Assembly (NCBI GenBank): GCA_021815905.1
Contig: JAKAZP010000132.1
Location: 1-7,144, forward strand
DNA from: Pseudomonadota bacterium
Lineage (GTDB): Bacteria; Pseudomonadota; Gammaproteobacteria; Steroidobacterales; Steroidobacteraceae
Length of the DNA: 7,144 nucleotides
Reading direction: 5' to 3'
Below the pieces are notes generated by a model. That model searched no databases. It was not told the DNA's origin and saw nothing but the letters and a program-made list of their open reading frames with translations. Shown in pieces: positions 5,863 to 7,144 of this stretch (position 1 is the first letter of the stretch; the number at the start of each line of letters is the position of its first letter). A program made the position numbers and the translations under genes.

Positions 5863-6891
5863 ATGCGAGAGAACGAGCCGCCCGGGGAGAGCGAGCGACA
5901 CTACCGCGCGATCTTCGAGCACCCCTTCGAGTACATCGCGGTGCTCGAGGCGGTGCGCGCCGGATCGGGTGGCATCACCGATTGGCGATATTGCGATGCC
6001 AATGCCAACTGGCTGCGTCTGGCCGGGCGGGCTCGCGAGGCGCTGATCGGCAGAACGCTCACCGAGGCGCTGCCCGGGCGTGCCGCGGAGCTGATTCCGC
6101 TCTATGCCCACGTTCTCAACGACAGCCGGGCGCGCCAGCACGAGGAGCGCGTCGGCCGCGCGGACCTTCTGATCAGCCTGTTTCCGATCGGGCCCGATAC
6201 GATCGTCGTCTCGGGGGTCGACATCAGCGCGCGCATCGGCGCGGAGGCGGAGGTGAGGCGGCTCCTCGAGAGCCATCGCGCCGAACGGGAATGGCTCTCG
6301 GCGGTGCTGAATGCCATGACGGAAGAGGTGTACTTCGCCGACACCCGGCGGCGCTACACGTACGCCAACCCCGCGGCGATGCGCCGGTTCGGCCACGCCA
6401 CGATCGAGGGCGCCGACATCGAGCAGGTCGTCTCGGGGATCGAGGTGTTCAGGCCCGACGGAACCCGGCGACCCTTCTGCGAAGCACCGCCCGTGCGGGC
6501 GCTGGCGGGAGAAACGGTGCGGGCGGAAGAGCAGGTCGTGCGCATACCCGGAACCGGCGAGCTGCGCTACCGGCAGGTGAGCGCCGCGCCCGTTCGTGAC
6601 GGCGGCGGAAGGATCATCGGGTCCGTGTCGGTGGTGCGCGACGTCACCGACACGCGTTTGCGGCAGAAGGAGGCCGCGGAGACGATGCGGCGGCGGCGGG
6701 AGCTGATCGCGGCGCTGGCGCACGAGCTGCGCAACCCGCTCGGGCCCATCCGCACCGGGCTCGCACTCCTTGCGCAAGCCGGTGAGCGGCCGGAGCTCAT
6801 CGACCAGACACGCGCGATGATGCAGCGGCAGGTCGCGGATCTCGTCGCCACCATCGACCGGCTGCTCGAGTCGCTCGGGCGCCCGGACTGA
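5863..6891 (+). CDS. PAS-PAS-HisKA sensor protein lacking a histidine-kinase ATPase domain
   Basis: The product is a 342-residue soluble protein with no evident signal peptide or membrane segment. A first PAS-like domain covers about 10-125 (RHYRAIFEHPFEYIAVLEA... ending VVSGVDISAR) and a short coiled linker follows (about 126-145). A second PAS domain covers about 143-262 (WLSAVLNAMTEEVYFAD ... IGSVSVVRDVTDT). A HisKA dimerisation/phosphoacceptor domain follows at about 277-337, with the H-box LAHELRNPLGPI (285-296) and predicted phosphorylated H287. The protein stops five residues after the end of the second HisKA helix, where a full kinase would continue into HATPase_c. No N-, G1- or G2-box is found in any plus-strand frame downstream to 7144. 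The start at 5863 fits a GAGG (5855-5858) and the -10 element upstream. It could be a genuine ATPase-less phosphoacceptor protein or a truncated former kinase. Its ligand is unknown. Confidence 0.87.
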   Translation: MRENEPPGESERHYRAIFEHPFEYIAVLEAVRAGSGGITDWRYCDANANWLRLAGRAREALIGRTLTEALPGRAAELIPLYAHVLNDSRARQHEERVGRADLLISLFPIGPDTIVVSGVDISARIGAEAEVRRLLESHRAEREWLSAVLNAMTEEVYFADTRRRYTYANPAAMRRFGHATIEGADIEQVVSGIEVFRPDGTRRPFCEAPPVRALAGETVRAEEQVVRIPGTGELRYRQVSAAPVRDGGGRIIGSVSVVRDVTDTRLRQKEAAETMRRRRELIAALAHELRNPLGPIRTGLALLAQAGERPELIDQTRAMMQRQVADLVATIDRLLESLGRPD

Positions 6892-6914
6892 ATTGCGAGA
6901 TCCATCCGCGGCTA

Positions 6915-6947
6915 CAGCCTCAAGCCAGCTTCACGCCAGTTTCACGC
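6915..6947. repeat. Three tandem 11-base direct repeats, OmpR/PhoB-family operator-like
   Basis: Three contiguous units fit the consensus CAGYYTCAMGC. The second and third differ at one base (CAGCTTCACGC and CAGTTTCACGC) and the first is more diverged. Head-to-tail sites spaced 11 bp are typical of OmpR/PhoB-family response regulators, and the TTCAC core resembles several such boxes. This is based on spacing and pattern only. The target gene may lie beyond the right edge. Confidence 0.5.
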
Positions 6948-7043
6948 CCGCCGGCGCGTCGGATATCAGGCACGATCCTCAAGTGAGGGCGGACAGCCCC
7001 CGAGGAAGGTGGGGCGCTCGCGGCAGAATGTAGATTGAGAAAC

Positions 7044-7059
7044 AATATCTCTTGATATT
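7044..7059. repeat. AT-rich palindrome
   Basis: AATATC-TCTT-GATATT is a perfect 6-bp inverted repeat with a 4-base spacer, in an AT-rich island of otherwise GC-rich DNA. It could be a dimeric regulator site or part of a promoter for a downstream gene. No well-spaced -35/-10 pair was found around it. Confidence 0.4.
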
Positions 7060-7087
7060 ACTTCCAGGTACACATTCCAGCGAAACT

Positions 7088-7109
7088 CGACCCTTGCCTC
7101 CCAGGGTCG
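7088..7109. repeat. 7-bp inverted repeat / stem-loop
   Basis: CGACCCT (7088-7094) and AGGGTCG (7103-7109) are perfectly complementary with an 8-base loop. The stem extends by ACT/AGT if one C is bulged. It has no T-run after it, so it is not an obvious terminator. It may be a leader RNA structure or part of a repeat or insertion-element end. Confidence 0.4.
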
Positions 7110-7144
7110 CAGTCGGAGGACGCCGCAGGTCGCCAGGTCTTCAC

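Larger units (their letters stand above)
6892..7144. other. Intergenic region without a convincing gene; repeats and palindromes
   Basis: After the HisKA gene no reading frame has good coding character. The stretch holds three tandem 11-base repeats (6915-6947), a small palindrome CCTCA-AG-TGAGG (6977-6988), a GCCCC/GGGGC stem with a 10-base loop (6996-7015), an AT-rich palindrome (7044-7059) and a 7-bp stem-loop (7088-7109). Bases about 7031-7063 are markedly AT-richer than the rest of the window, which suggests a promoter or operator region for a gene to the right, or the edge of an inserted element. Confidence 0.5.

Noticed and set aside
5779..6777. A 333-codon upstream extension of ppk2 on the minus strand
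   Set aside because: It is antisense to the PAS-HisKA gene and shows no domain. ppk2 has a strong GGAGG seven bases before the ATG at 5778 and a normal family length from there.
7115..7119. GGAGG as a ribosome binding site for a gene at the right edge
   Set aside because: No ATG, GTG or TTG is found at a suitable distance downstream before the window ends.
6966..7142. A minus-strand open frame of about 58 codons entering from the right edge
   Set aside because: It lacks the strong G/C third-position bias of the other genes in its AT-rich part and shows no recognisable motif. It also overlaps several palindromes. A partial gene cannot be fully excluded without sequence beyond the window.

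Overview
The window is GC-rich chromosomal DNA. Nearly all of it is coding, and codon third positions favour G/C. The gene set suggests a free-living, metabolically versatile proteobacterium, possibly gamma- or betaproteobacterial. It includes accessory genes of a molybdenum CO-dehydrogenase-type cluster, a DUF3417-type alpha-glucan phosphorylase, a PPK2 polyphosphate kinase, a UPF0016 manganese transporter under a yybP-ykoY riboswitch, and a PAS-type sensor protein. The taxonomic assignment is inference only. No rRNA, tRNA or CRISPR array was seen.

Layout. Positions 2-907 (+) are the 3' part of a coxE-like von Willebrand A gene that enters from the left edge. It overlaps by 10 bases with coxG (898-1464, +), so this looks like the tail of a cox operon. 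A short gap with weak hairpins (1465-1527) separates coxG from a convergent gene for a UPF0016/GDT1-family cation (Mn2+) exporter (1528-2100, -). Its 5' leader (about 2101-2276) carries a well-preserved yybP-ykoY manganese riboswitch, with a plausible sigma70-type promoter just upstream. This leader is the clearest non-coding feature of the window.

Next comes a two-gene minus-strand unit: ppk2 (4945-5778) followed by glgP (2314-4815). It links polyphosphate-driven nucleotide phosphorylation to glycogen/maltodextrin phosphorolysis. The 129-base gap between the two holds two adjacent hairpins, a 13-base repeat and a possible 17-codon ORF whose stop overlaps the glgP start.

Divergent from ppk2 is a plus-strand gene (5863-6891) for a PAS-PAS-HisKA protein that ends right after the histidine phosphoacceptor domain and has no ATPase domain. 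The 84-base gap between the two divergent genes contains a near-symmetric -10 element that reads well on both strands. The last 253 bases (6892-7144) have no convincing gene. They hold three tandem 11-base repeats resembling an OmpR/PhoB-family operator, an AT-rich palindrome and a 7-bp stem-loop. The far end may be the edge of another element or the leader of a gene outside the window.

Nothing here clearly amounts to an unknown multi-gene system. The points most worth a second look are the riboswitch-controlled exporter, the ATPase-less histidine kinase, the ppk2-glgP storage-polymer pair with its structured junction, and the triple-repeat operator-like site.
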